Origin: DATMBL01 sp050735975
GTDB lineage: Bacteria; Desulfobacterota; Binatia; UBA9968
Assembly: GCA_050735975.1 (NCBI GenBank)
Contig: JBOHVS010000019.1
Coordinates: forward strand, 1-64,000
Reading direction: 5' to 3'
DNA length: 64,000 nucleotides
Shown here: piece after piece, positions 42,589-49,997 of the stretch
How the letters are laid out: each line of letters starts with the position of its first letter
Position numbering within the stretch: position 1 is the first letter of the stretch
Program-made: the position numbers and the translations under genes
The notes under the pieces: generated by a model
Seen by the model: only the letters and a program-made list of their open reading frames with translations
Databases searched by the model: none
Told to the model about the DNA's origin: nothing

Positions 42589-43668
42589 CTATTTTTTGGC
42601 CATATCGCGGAGGTAGCGGACGCCTGTTTGATAATCGTCGAATAGTTTCTTTAGTCCGTCTTTGACGATACGGTCTGCCTGTTTGCCGATCATGGCATCC
42701 GGAGGTTCCCCAAGCGCCTTCTCGAACTCAGCTCTAAATTCCGCATCCTGGGTCATCTTTGCAAGCGCGTCGCTCAGGATCGCGATTCGCTCCGGCGGTA
42801 CGCCCGGAGATACGCCAATGGAGTATTGAAAAGCTTGAGGAATCACCGCTGCTTTCCAGGCTTCCCAGCGAGCCCCGGTTTTTTTCTCTTTCGGCAAGAC
42901 CTCGGCTAGCGTCGGCACGTGAGATAGAAGCTCCGATCGTTTGAATGTATCGTCTGCGCCGAGGATTCCAGTCTGCCAAAGAACGACTGCGGTCCCGTTC
43001 TTCTCTCGGGGCTGAATATTCGACTTATAGCCGTCCTGCGGGTCCTCGAATAGATGAATCTCTCCCTTCTCAAAAGCCAACAGCAAATCCGACGATCCCT
43101 TGTAACCTGTCACCCACGTGTGCGCTGCGCCAAATAACTCCAAGGCTAGCTTGGGTCTGAGGCTCCTCAAGCTCGTCACTCCAGAACCCCCGACACGTAA
43201 CTGAACGGACGTCTTCGAAAGCTCCTCCGCTTTTTTTAACTGGGTTGTCTTTGGATTGAAAACAGTCAGCCAACTGTCCGGTCCCAGCCATAGAATGGGC
43301 ACCTTGCGAATATCGTATTTGACGTTTGCCGTGGTTAAGAACGTGTTCATCACTGAGCTCGACGGAAAATGAAGCAAGGTCAGACCGTCCGGGCGCGCGA
43401 CGCTGAAAGCGTAGTTGGCGGCCACGAGACCACCGGCTCCGGTCATATTTTGAACGGTGATAGACGGATTTCCCGGAATATATTTGGGCAGGTAGCGAGC
43501 AAAGAGCCGCGCCCTGAGGTCAATCGTGCCCCCTGGCGCGAAACCGGCAATGATTGTAATGGTCTTGCCGCTATAAAATGGCTGCTCCGCTGCCCGGACA
43601 TTTGTCGGGGCTTGTGCCAATCCGATGCCGGCACAAAACATTACCAAGCTGAGTTTTAATCGTTTCAT
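42589..43668 (-). CDS. tripartite tricarboxylate transporter substrate-binding (Bug family) protein
   Basis: The 359-residue precursor has a signal peptide (LSLVMFCAGIGLAQA) and then the Bug/TctC opening: FYSGKTITIIAGFAPGGTID, YIPGNPSITVQNMTGAGGLV, and a C-terminal LSDALAKMTQDAEFRAEF helix. Bug proteins bind carboxylates or aromatic acids in the periplasm for TctAB-like carriers. No tctA or tctB is adjacent, so this is an orphan receptor. Such orphans are abundant in betaproteobacteria and Binatota-like genomes. The ligand is unknown. Confidence 0.85.
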   Translation of the reverse strand: MKRLKLSLVMFCAGIGLAQAPTNVRAAEQPFYSGKTITIIAGFAPGGTIDLRARLFARYLPKYIPGNPSITVQNMTGAGGLVAANYAFSVARPDGLTLLHFPSSSVMNTFLTTANVKYDIRKVPILWLGPDSWLTVFNPKTTQLKKAEELSKTSVQLRVGGSGVTSLRSLRPKLALELFGAAHTWVTGYKGSSDLLLAFEKGEIHLFEDPQDGYKSNIQPREKNGTAVVLWQTGILGADDTFKRSELLSHVPTLAEVLPKEKKTGARWEAWKAAVIPQAFQYSIGVSPGVPPERIAILSDALAKMTQDAEFRAEFEKALGEPPDAMIGKQADRIVKDGLKKLFDDYQTGVRYLRDMAKK

Positions 43669-43728
43669 CGACTGAACCTCCTGCGCTTATTGATCAGTTT
43701 CGCCACCAGGCTGATCTCTTAGTGTTTG

Positions 43729-44547
43729 TTACTTGCCGATGCGGGTCGCCCTCCAGCTTCCGCCCGATTTGAGGGTTCCCTCGATGGAGTTTCCGCTCAC
43801 CCGGCCCGTGTATTGTGCCTCGCCAGCGGTGAAAATAATTTCATCGCCGTTAAGCTTGCCTTTGACCGGCGCGACCACATTACCCGACTTAAGCGTGCCG
43901 CTAATCATCTGGAAAGTTTGCCTGAGCATAAGCTCACCTTTGGGAATCTTCCATGTGCCCCCTGCTTTAGCGGGCACGATCCACAGATACGCCGTGCACC
44001 AATGGTCGCAGCCGGTTACCGTGGCCGTCTGGTCGGGCTTCCATTGTTCCATGTCGAACGAGTTCGACACGATACGGGTGCCGGGCTTGAGGTCCAAAAT
44101 CTTCGGCCGAAGCTTAACATTGATGCTCGGGAGCAAAAACATGGTTATCACCGTGGCCTGCGAAAAATCGCTCTCGAACAAGTCGGCTTTGACGAAAGTC
44201 GCTTTGTCGCTGACGCCTTCCTTAGCGGCATTACGCTTCGACAGCTCGATCATGTCGGGATTGTATTCGATGCCGTGGGCCCGCACGCCGCGTTTCGCGG
44301 CGGTAATCACCGTGCGCCCGTCACCCGAGCCGAGGTCAATGACGTAATCGTTCGGCGTGACGTTCGCCATATCGAGCATTTTGTCCACCAACTCCTGCGG
44401 CGTCGGCACCCACACTACGTCTTTGCCTTCCTGCCCAACCTGAGGTTCGTAATCTTTCGCGGGCTGCGCCTGTAGAAAACCGCCCGCGGGGATCATTGAT
44501 AGGCACAACACAAAAACCAAACGACGCAGATAACCTAGTGCATTCAT
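43729..44547 (-). CDS. predicted exported SAM-dependent methyltransferase
   Basis: The 272-residue protein from the ATG at 44547 (GGGAG seven bases upstream) has an N-terminal signal-like segment (LVFVLCLSMIPAGGFLQAQ, possible cleavage AQA). A methyltransferase core follows: YVIDLGSGDGRTVITAAKRG (motif I) and HGIEYNPDMIELSKRNA (motif II), then a beta-rich C-terminal extension of about 90 residues (TFQMISGTLKSGNVVAP, VSGNSIEGTLKSGGSW). An exported methyltransferase is odd because SAM is cytosolic. Either the segment is a membrane anchor on the inner face, or the enzyme uses its fold differently. Function unknown. Confidence 0.75.
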   Translation of the reverse strand: MNALGYLRRLVFVLCLSMIPAGGFLQAQPAKDYEPQVGQEGKDVVWVPTPQELVDKMLDMANVTPNDYVIDLGSGDGRTVITAAKRGVRAHGIEYNPDMIELSKRNAAKEGVSDKATFVKADLFESDFSQATVITMFLLPSINVKLRPKILDLKPGTRIVSNSFDMEQWKPDQTATVTGCDHWCTAYLWIVPAKAGGTWKIPKGELMLRQTFQMISGTLKSGNVVAPVKGKLNGDEIIFTAGEAQYTGRVSGNSIEGTLKSGGSWRATRIGK

Positions 44548-44949
44548 GTTTGTTCTCCCATTCCTTATCAAGCTGTCGCTGAGATTAGCAGTCGCAGTCC
44601 ATCTGCGAGACCCTCAAAGAGACCTCTCCATACTCCAAGGGCGAGAAAATGTCCAGAAAGCCTGCGAAACGGTAGTGACTCATTTTGGTGAGCCACTGCC
44701 CCTTCAACTCTTGCAAAACCCAGATTCTTCGGCTGCCGCCTCAAAATGATACTTGATGGGGCTGTCATCCTGAATCCTTCGACTGTCACTAACCTGCGAA
44801 ACAACACTGCAAGGGGCAGGGAGGAAAGAGCTAAGAGCTAAGAGCTAAGAGTGGCGACGGGTTTGACATTGCATCTTTCAAGGTACATAAATATCGCCGG
44901 TTTGGGCCGCAATGCGTCTAAGGTTTCAACACGGAGGCACAGCAAAAAC
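44548..44949. other. intergenic region with a tandem word repeat
   Basis: This 402-base stretch lies between two divergent genes. I see no gene in it. GAGCTAA is repeated in tandem at 44828-44851. Promoters for both genes must lie here, but I could not place a convincing pair of -35 and -10 boxes. Confidence 0.5.
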
Positions 44950-45396
44950 ATGAGGCAGCTAAAACTCATATTATTGGCTTTGGTCGCAGCCACGCTTCAA
45001 AGCTGCGTTGTCGTTGATCGTGACCGTGACGCGATATCTTGCGGCAGAAATCATCGTCTGCGAGTGGTGGACTTGAATATGTCGCCGGACCCCATAGCCC
45101 AGGGCCAACGAGTCAACCGTTGGGTCGTGCGGCTTCGGGCCGATGGGTCCGGAGAGTGTAGGACGGTGGTTCGGATTCGAGATTCCGAAGGGGAAGAAGT
45201 AGGGCGGGAGTTGGCCTACCGCCTGAGACCGGGCATTAACGAGATGGTAGTCGAACCTTCCGAGCGATATCGCTTCAGCCGCAACGAGCATTGCCTTCAG
45301 GTGGTTGCCAACATCGCGGGGACACCGCGATCGGTCGATGCAGAGCGACGCTTCTGTGCGCGAGGGATCGGAGGCCGTCGTTGGAGCATGCGTTAA
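44950..45396 (+). CDS. small lipoprotein of unknown function
   Basis: The 148-residue protein begins MRQLKLILLALVAATLQSC, a lipoprotein signal with lipobox LQSC, so it should be lipidated and face the periplasm. The mature domain has four further Cys (in ISCGRNH, SGECRT, NEHCLQ and RFCARG) that could form two disulfides, and beta-strand-like segments such as NRWVVRLRADGSGECRTVV. A CARDB-like or immunoglobulin-like fold is possible but unproven. The ATG at 44950 is preferred over a longer frame that starts before the signal. Confidence 0.7.
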   Translation: MRQLKLILLALVAATLQSCVVVDRDRDAISCGRNHRLRVVDLNMSPDPIAQGQRVNRWVVRLRADGSGECRTVVRIRDSEGEEVGRELAYRLRPGINEMVVEPSERYRFSRNEHCLQVVANIAGTPRSVDAERRFCARGIGGRRWSMR

Positions 45397-45470
45397 GTCG
45401 AGACGGTTTCGCGGCGCTGTTCGACGGAGGAAAGGGATGAAAACGAGCCGGCCGGGCACCAGCCGCGCCG

Positions 45471-46298
45471 TTATCGATCAGAGACGTCAATAAATATGCC
45501 GTCGGGATCGGAGAATTGGTGCTGCCCATGACGGCAAGAGGCGATCAGGGCAAGCCGACGCTCCCCCTCTTCCGGCGCGCTGATAATTCTCTCATGCATC
45601 GCCGGGTCGGACTCGCGCAACGCCGCCAGATCTTTCTTCACAGCTTCTACGTTGTCCACCGTAAACCCGAGGTGCTCTAAGCCTGGCCGGTCGATTCCAG
45701 CGCCGGCGTAATCGCTCATACGCCATGGCGCGATGACCAGTGTTACCCGGCCATCCGTGAGATAGTGATTGGGATCTTCCAAAGCCTTTTCCGCTTCATA
45801 CAAATCGAATAAGTCCCGATAAAATGAAGCAATTGCCGTGGGGTCCATCACGCGTAGTTTGATGTGACTTATGCGGCTCTTTTCTTCCCGCCCGCCCTCT
45901 GCATAAACATCTCTTCTGTTGTCCATTCCTTCCTGAGTCAGGTCGAAGTAGTTTCCTTCGGGATCGTGAGCGCCAAAGGTCGCGAAGGGTCGGTTAGAAG
46001 GGCGCTTGAGCACGGCAACGGCCGGATATCTCTGTTTGATACGGGCGCGGGCCTGCTCGACATCGTCGACATCGACCCCAAAATGGTGCAGGCCGGGCAC
46101 ATAGCCCGGTTTTCTCCCGATCACGGTCATGCCGACATAGCCGTCACCGATGCTCAGCGCATAGTTTGTCTTGATCGCCTTTTCTTCCTCGGCGGAGCCC
46201 GGTTTGGATCTTTTCATCCCGAAGACAGCTTCGTAGAACCTGGTCTCCCGGACGAAGTTCTCGCTGACTATGGCCACGTGTTGAATCTTGGTTTTCAT
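45471..46298 (-). CDS. VOC-family protein, two-module dioxygenase-like
   Basis: The 275-residue protein starts KIQHVAIVSENFVRETRFYE, a first glyoxalase-fold module, and a second begins near residue 140 (ISHIKLRVMDPTAIASFYRD). Metal ligands are plausible at H8 (KIQHVAI), H72 (GLHHFGVD) and a Glu in module one (DPEGNYFDL). Two-module VOC proteins include extradiol dioxygenases and fosfomycin-type enzymes. It is 18 bases from a Rieske oxygenase gene, so a joint aromatic or lactone breakdown role is likely. The exact reaction is not known. Confidence 0.75.
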   Translation of the reverse strand: MKTKIQHVAIVSENFVRETRFYEAVFGMKRSKPGSAEEEKAIKTNYALSIGDGYVGMTVIGRKPGYVPGLHHFGVDVDDVEQARARIKQRYPAVAVLKRPSNRPFATFGAHDPEGNYFDLTQEGMDNRRDVYAEGGREEKSRISHIKLRVMDPTAIASFYRDLFDLYEAEKALEDPNHYLTDGRVTLVIAPWRMSDYAGAGIDRPGLEHLGFTVDNVEAVKKDLAALRESDPAMHERIISAPEEGERRLALIASCRHGQHQFSDPDGIFIDVSDR

Positions 46299-46316
46299 AG
46301 TGCCGCCTCCAACGAG

Positions 46317-47624
46317 TCATGTTTCCTTGTCCGAGTAACTGGTTGCAGTTGCTTGCCGATACTCGCTCTCCAGCTTTTTCGAATATTGCTTCCAGTCCGT
46401 TGACGCGGCGACGATTTCAGAAATCACCACGAGATGCGGGAAGCGGTTCAATTTCGCATCTCTTATCACATGCTGCGGCTCGCGTCCTTCCTTGAGGTCT
46501 TTGATGGCATTCAAAAGTAGCTTACGCGCTGCGACGATCGCTTTATCCGAAGAGACGAGGTGTTCCCGCGTTCTGTCCTGAATCGGCCCCTGACTTTCCG
46601 TAGCAAAAGCATCGTGAGCTTGAAAGTTGAAGCCCATGCCGGTAAAGCTCATCATCTTCATGGAGTCCCGGTCTTGGCCGTAGCGATTCGTCTCGTTGCG
46701 GGTCAACGTGTAATCCGGCGTCAGTTCGGAGCAGTTTTTCTTGGACAATTCCGGGTCGAGCGGCCTTTCCCGACTGAACATGAAAACGTATTTCCAATGG
46801 TGGCTATCATCAATCGGCACATGCCAGTGAACGGCATAACCTTCACCCACGGTTGAACCGCCGAAGGCGGCCAGATTCGGGATTACAAAATTCGTGATGC
46901 GCAAATACAACTTTCCCGAATCCGCTTCCCGGATCGTATAAATCCGCAGCCCGAAATCTGTAAGTTCCACCTCGATTATCGGAGCCATGTCTTTGCCGAG
47001 CAAAGCGTTATCAGAAGTGTTGCCGCCGCTCACCACGCGCTGTCGGGAGATCTGCGCCTCTGAAAGGTACTGATGCAAGAAAGAAAGGTGAACCGGATCT
47101 ATATTCCCTTCGTTGGCCTGCAGGTAATTGCAGTCGTACAGGATTTTGGTGACGGTCCTTTGCGCTTCCGTGACCGTCAGGAATTCGTAATTCGGCAGCA
47201 AGGGCGGTTCCCCGGGACCCATGTACGCGAAGATAACTCCGCCTTGCTCCTGGCAAGGATAAGCAAGGTGACGAATGTCATCTTTATGCGCTCCTCCGCC
47301 GGGTTCCCCGGGCTGTTCGAGGACCTTGCCGCAGATGTCATACAGCCAGCCATGATAAAGGCATCTCAGTCCTTCGTGTTCGATGCGTCCGTAACTGAGA
47401 TCCGTTCCCCTGTGAGAACAATGGAGCCCCAACAATCCTGGACGTCCTCCATTATCACGGAAGAGGACTAACTCCTCGCCCAGAATCTTCACCTTGAGGG
47501 GATCCCCTCCGCCGGTCAGTTCCTCTGAAAGGGCGACGGGCTGCCAATATCGCCGCAGCAAATCGCCGCATGGAGTGGCCGGGCCCGTTCGAGTCAGTAG
47601 ATTATTTTCTTCCGTGGAAATCAT
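46317..47624 (-). CDS. Rieske [2Fe-2S] aromatic ring oxygenase, large subunit
   Basis: The 435-residue protein has the Rieske motif LHCSHRGTDLSYG and CLYHGWLYD (CXH and CX2H) near residues 65-95, and the mononuclear iron site NEGNIDPVHLSFLHQ (D, H, H). It is of the phthalate 4,5-dioxygenase/vanillate demethylase type, which hydroxylates or demethylates aromatic acids using electrons from a reductase. No reductase or ferredoxin gene is adjacent. It is likely cotranscribed with the VOC gene 18 bases downstream. The substrate is unknown; Bug and TPP genes nearby fit an aromatic-acid catabolic set. Confidence 0.87.
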   Translation of the reverse strand: MISTEENNLLTRTGPATPCGDLLRRYWQPVALSEELTGGGDPLKVKILGEELVLFRDNGGRPGLLGLHCSHRGTDLSYGRIEHEGLRCLYHGWLYDICGKVLEQPGEPGGGAHKDDIRHLAYPCQEQGGVIFAYMGPGEPPLLPNYEFLTVTEAQRTVTKILYDCNYLQANEGNIDPVHLSFLHQYLSEAQISRQRVVSGGNTSDNALLGKDMAPIIEVELTDFGLRIYTIREADSGKLYLRITNFVIPNLAAFGGSTVGEGYAVHWHVPIDDSHHWKYVFMFSRERPLDPELSKKNCSELTPDYTLTRNETNRYGQDRDSMKMMSFTGMGFNFQAHDAFATESQGPIQDRTREHLVSSDKAIVAARKLLLNAIKDLKEGREPQHVIRDAKLNRFPHLVVISEIVAASTDWKQYSKKLESEYRQATATSYSDKET

Positions 47625-47910
47625 TTTCAGTTGTCCTTCAGGCGGTCTGTTTCGGACTGCCGAGCCGATACCTGCGCATTATGCCCAGCATACCCCACCA
47701 ACTTTATCACCAGGCAAGATAGGATGAATTGAGAAGGGCCGTCAATACTCTTGATTGCAGACTCTTGATTGCAGAGGGGACGGCATGCCATCTAGTCCTA
47801 GTTCACCGATGTCCATGCCGATCTGCACCGGAGCTTTTAAGCAATTCCCGAAATATGGTAAGAGTTGGAGAGACTCTGTTTGCAGGCTGCAAGGGTACAG
47901 GACGGTCTAT

Positions 47911-48381
47911 ATGGCTACAGTTCCAAGGCGAAAAGCTCGACGCCGTTTCGGCGCTAGGAATTCTCCGATTCACGGCCGCGGTGTCTTTGCACGGACGGCG
48001 ATTCACAAAGGAACGCGGATTATCGAATATAAGGGAGAAAGAATATCACACGAAGAGGCGGACGCGCGTTATGCGGAGATGCATGAACACTCTCCCCATA
48101 CGATGCTCTTTACTGTCGACGATGAGATCGTGATCGATGCCACCCGCAAGGGCAACTCAGCGCGCTGGATCAATCACTCATGCTCGCCCAATTGCGAAGT
48201 GGCGGACGAGGATCGGCGGATCTTTATCGAAGCGCGGCGCGACATCGTTATCGGCGAAGAGCTCACCTACGATTACAATCTCCAGATCGGTGAACCCCAC
48301 ACCGCCGCGGCGAAGCGCGCCCACCTGTGTTTCTGCGGAGCGAGGCGTTGCCGCGGTACCTTGCTCGGCGAAGCGGAATGA
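47911..48381 (+). CDS. SET-domain protein-lysine methyltransferase-like protein
   Basis: The 156-residue product has the SET fold: SPIHGRGVFARTAIHKG, IEYKGERIS, the SAM/lysine site RWINHSCSPNC and GEELTYDYN, followed by a post-SET Cys motif CFCGARRCRG. SET proteins transfer methyl groups to lysine, classically on histones; bacterial examples are few and act on unknown proteins. The ATG at 47911 is chosen because AGGA lies eight bases upstream; a longer frame to 47755 is less plausible. Arginine-rich N-terminus (ATVPRRKARRRFG) hints at nucleic acid or ribosome binding. Confidence 0.82.
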   Translation: MATVPRRKARRRFGARNSPIHGRGVFARTAIHKGTRIIEYKGERISHEEADARYAEMHEHSPHTMLFTVDDEIVIDATRKGNSARWINHSCSPNCEVADEDRRIFIEARRDIVIGEELTYDYNLQIGEPHTAAAKRAHLCFCGARRCRGTLLGEAE

Positions 48382-48390
48382 GCCAAGCCT

Positions 48391-48494
48391 GCATGGAGCA
48401 TGGAGCATGGAGCGGGGGAGCAGCAAGGAGCATGGAGCACGGAGCAGAGATCAGAAGTCAGCGACTCTGAGCCGAACTCCTTCTGACGTCTGAC
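48391..48494. repeat. CATGGAGC tandem words and TCAGAAGTCAG inverted words
   Basis: CATGGAGC recurs in tandem at 48392-48439 (GCATGGAGCATGGAGCATGG), and TCAGAAGTCAG with CTGACGTCTGA forms an inverted pair from 48451. It lies between the SET gene and the convergent esterase gene and may form a hairpin at their shared 3' ends. Confidence 0.6.
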
Positions 48495-48532
48495 CTCCGA
48501 TCGCTGATTTCTGCCTTCGCGGCTAATCCGAG

Positions 48533-49231
48533 CTATGCGCTGCCGCGCATCATCGACCGCAGCACGGGTTCAAGAACTTTCCAGACGTTGGCGGCGACAA
48601 TTTGGTGCCCTCTGGCGGTTGGGTGAATTCCATCGGGCAGGTTGAGTTCCCGTAACCCCCCTACCCCTTCCAAGATGAACGGAATGAGCGCAGCGTTGTT
48701 CTCCTTGGCTAAGCTTGAGAACATACTTTCGAATCGCGCGACGTAGTCGCGCCCCATGTTCGGCGGCATCTTCATTCCGGCTATGACCACTTTGAGGTCG
48801 GGATACCGTTCTTTGCTGCGCTGAATGATCGCCTGAAGATTTTTTCTAATCACGTCGACCGGTAAGCCGCGCAGTCCATCGTTGGCGCCCAGCTCGAGAA
48901 CCAACACATCTATTCTGCTTTTGAGCAGCCAATCCAGCCGGCTCAAGCCTCCGGCGCTGGTGTCACCGCTCTGGCCAGCGTTAATGACTTTGAAATTCCA
49001 CCCCTTGGCGTTAATCCGTTCCTGAATCAAAGCCGGATAAGCTTGGGTTGATTCGAGGCCGTAACCGGCGGTAATGCTGTCTCCGAGGAACATTACGGTC
49101 CGCGGACTCGGAGCCGCTCCCCACAGGACTAGCAGACAAACGCAGCCGGCCGCCACAAGCCGTACGGTGTTGGTGAGTTGAGTTGAGCCGGCAAAAACTC
49201 TACAGTTATAAAACGCCATTCGCCGTACCAT
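48533..49231 (-). CDS. tesA: arylesterase / acyl-CoA thioesterase I (SGNH hydrolase)
   Basis: The protein, about 232 residues from the ATG at 49231, has a hydrophobic signal (LVAAGCVCLLVLWGAAPS) and then the SGNH blocks: VMFLGDSITAGYGL (catalytic Ser), GQSGDTSAGG, LELGANDGLRGL and GIHPTARGHQI with the catalytic Asp/His pair. TesA-type enzymes cleave acyl esters or thioesters in the periplasm. It is divergent from ybbA-ybbP, the same neighbourhood as in E. coli. Longer starts up to 49537 run into the ybbA gene and are rejected. Confidence 0.87.
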   Translation of the reverse strand: MVRRMAFYNCRVFAGSTQLTNTVRLVAAGCVCLLVLWGAAPSPRTVMFLGDSITAGYGLESTQAYPALIQERINAKGWNFKVINAGQSGDTSAGGLSRLDWLLKSRIDVLVLELGANDGLRGLPVDVIRKNLQAIIQRSKERYPDLKVVIAGMKMPPNMGRDYVARFESMFSSLAKENNAALIPFILEGVGGLRELNLPDGIHPTARGHQIVAANVWKVLEPVLRSMMRGSA

Positions 49232-49277
49232 TTGAAATGCTTCCCCTCCTAACCTTAATCGCGTCCGCAAATCAATC

Positions 49278-49997
49278 ATGAAGGCCTCCAATATTCTGAA
49301 GGTAGAGCATTTAAAGAAGTTTTTTAAGAGCGGGGACCAAACTCTCACGGTCCTCGATGATGTCTCCTTCGACATTGAAGAGGGGAGCGCCTGCGCCATT
49401 GTCGGGCCTTCAGGAAGCGGCAAAACCACTCTCATCGCGATTTGCGCAGGGCTGGAGCGGCCCAGTGAAGGGTCGGTAATCTTTAGCGAACTTCCTATGC
49501 ACCGATCGAGTGAAGAGGACCTTGCCCGCATTCGCAACGAGTTGATCGGCTTTATCTTTCAAAGTTTTCAATTATTCCCCTCTCTCACGGCGCTCGAGAA
49601 TGTCATGCTCCCGGCGGAGATTCGCGGGCAAAATCACGCGCGCAGCCGGGCCGCGGAGCTATTGGAGCGGGTCGGCCTCGAAGAACGACTGCATCACCAT
49701 CCCATCCAGCTCTCGGGTGGAGAGCAACAAAGGGTCGCGATCGCGCGGGCTTTCATGAACCGGCCGAAGATCCTCTTTGCCGACGAGCCCACTGGCAATC
49801 TCGACGCCGAAACGGCGCGGGGGATTGTACGGTTAATTTTCGAGTTGAACGCCACCGCCCGGACAACTTTGATGCTGGTCACCCACGACCGCGAATTGAC
49901 CCAACAGGCCGGGCGCGTCATCACTCTGAAGGGCGGAAAGTTGGTCTTGGACTCGCGAGCGGCGCCAGAAGCTCACAGACCGGGAAATTCAAGCTGA
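49278..49997 (+). CDS. ybbA: ABC transporter ATP-binding protein, YbbA type
   Basis: The 239-residue ATPase has Walker A GPSGSGKTTLIAICAGLERP, Q-loop FIFQSFQLFPSLTALENVML, signature LSGGEQQRVAIARAFMN and Walker B ILFADEPTGNLD. It belongs to the MacB/LolD group. Its partner YbbP follows with a TGATG overlap, so the two form one transporter. The system has been linked to lipid or ester handling with TesA, but the cargo is unproven. The promoter must lie within 46 bases between it and tesA. Confidence 0.88.
   Translation: MKASNILKVEHLKKFFKSGDQTLTVLDDVSFDIEEGSACAIVGPSGSGKTTLIAICAGLERPSEGSVIFSELPMHRSSEEDLARIRNELIGFIFQSFQLFPSLTALENVMLPAEIRGQNHARSRAAELLERVGLEERLHHHPIQLSGGEQQRVAIARAFMNRPKILFADEPTGNLDAETARGIVRLIFELNATARTTLMLVTHDRELTQQAGRVITLKGGKLVLDSRAAPEAHRPGNSS

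Noticed and set aside
49232..49537. Longer N-terminus of the TesA-like protein
   Set aside because: It would run opposite the ybbA start and has no signal-peptide character; the ATG at 49231 is followed by a good signal segment.
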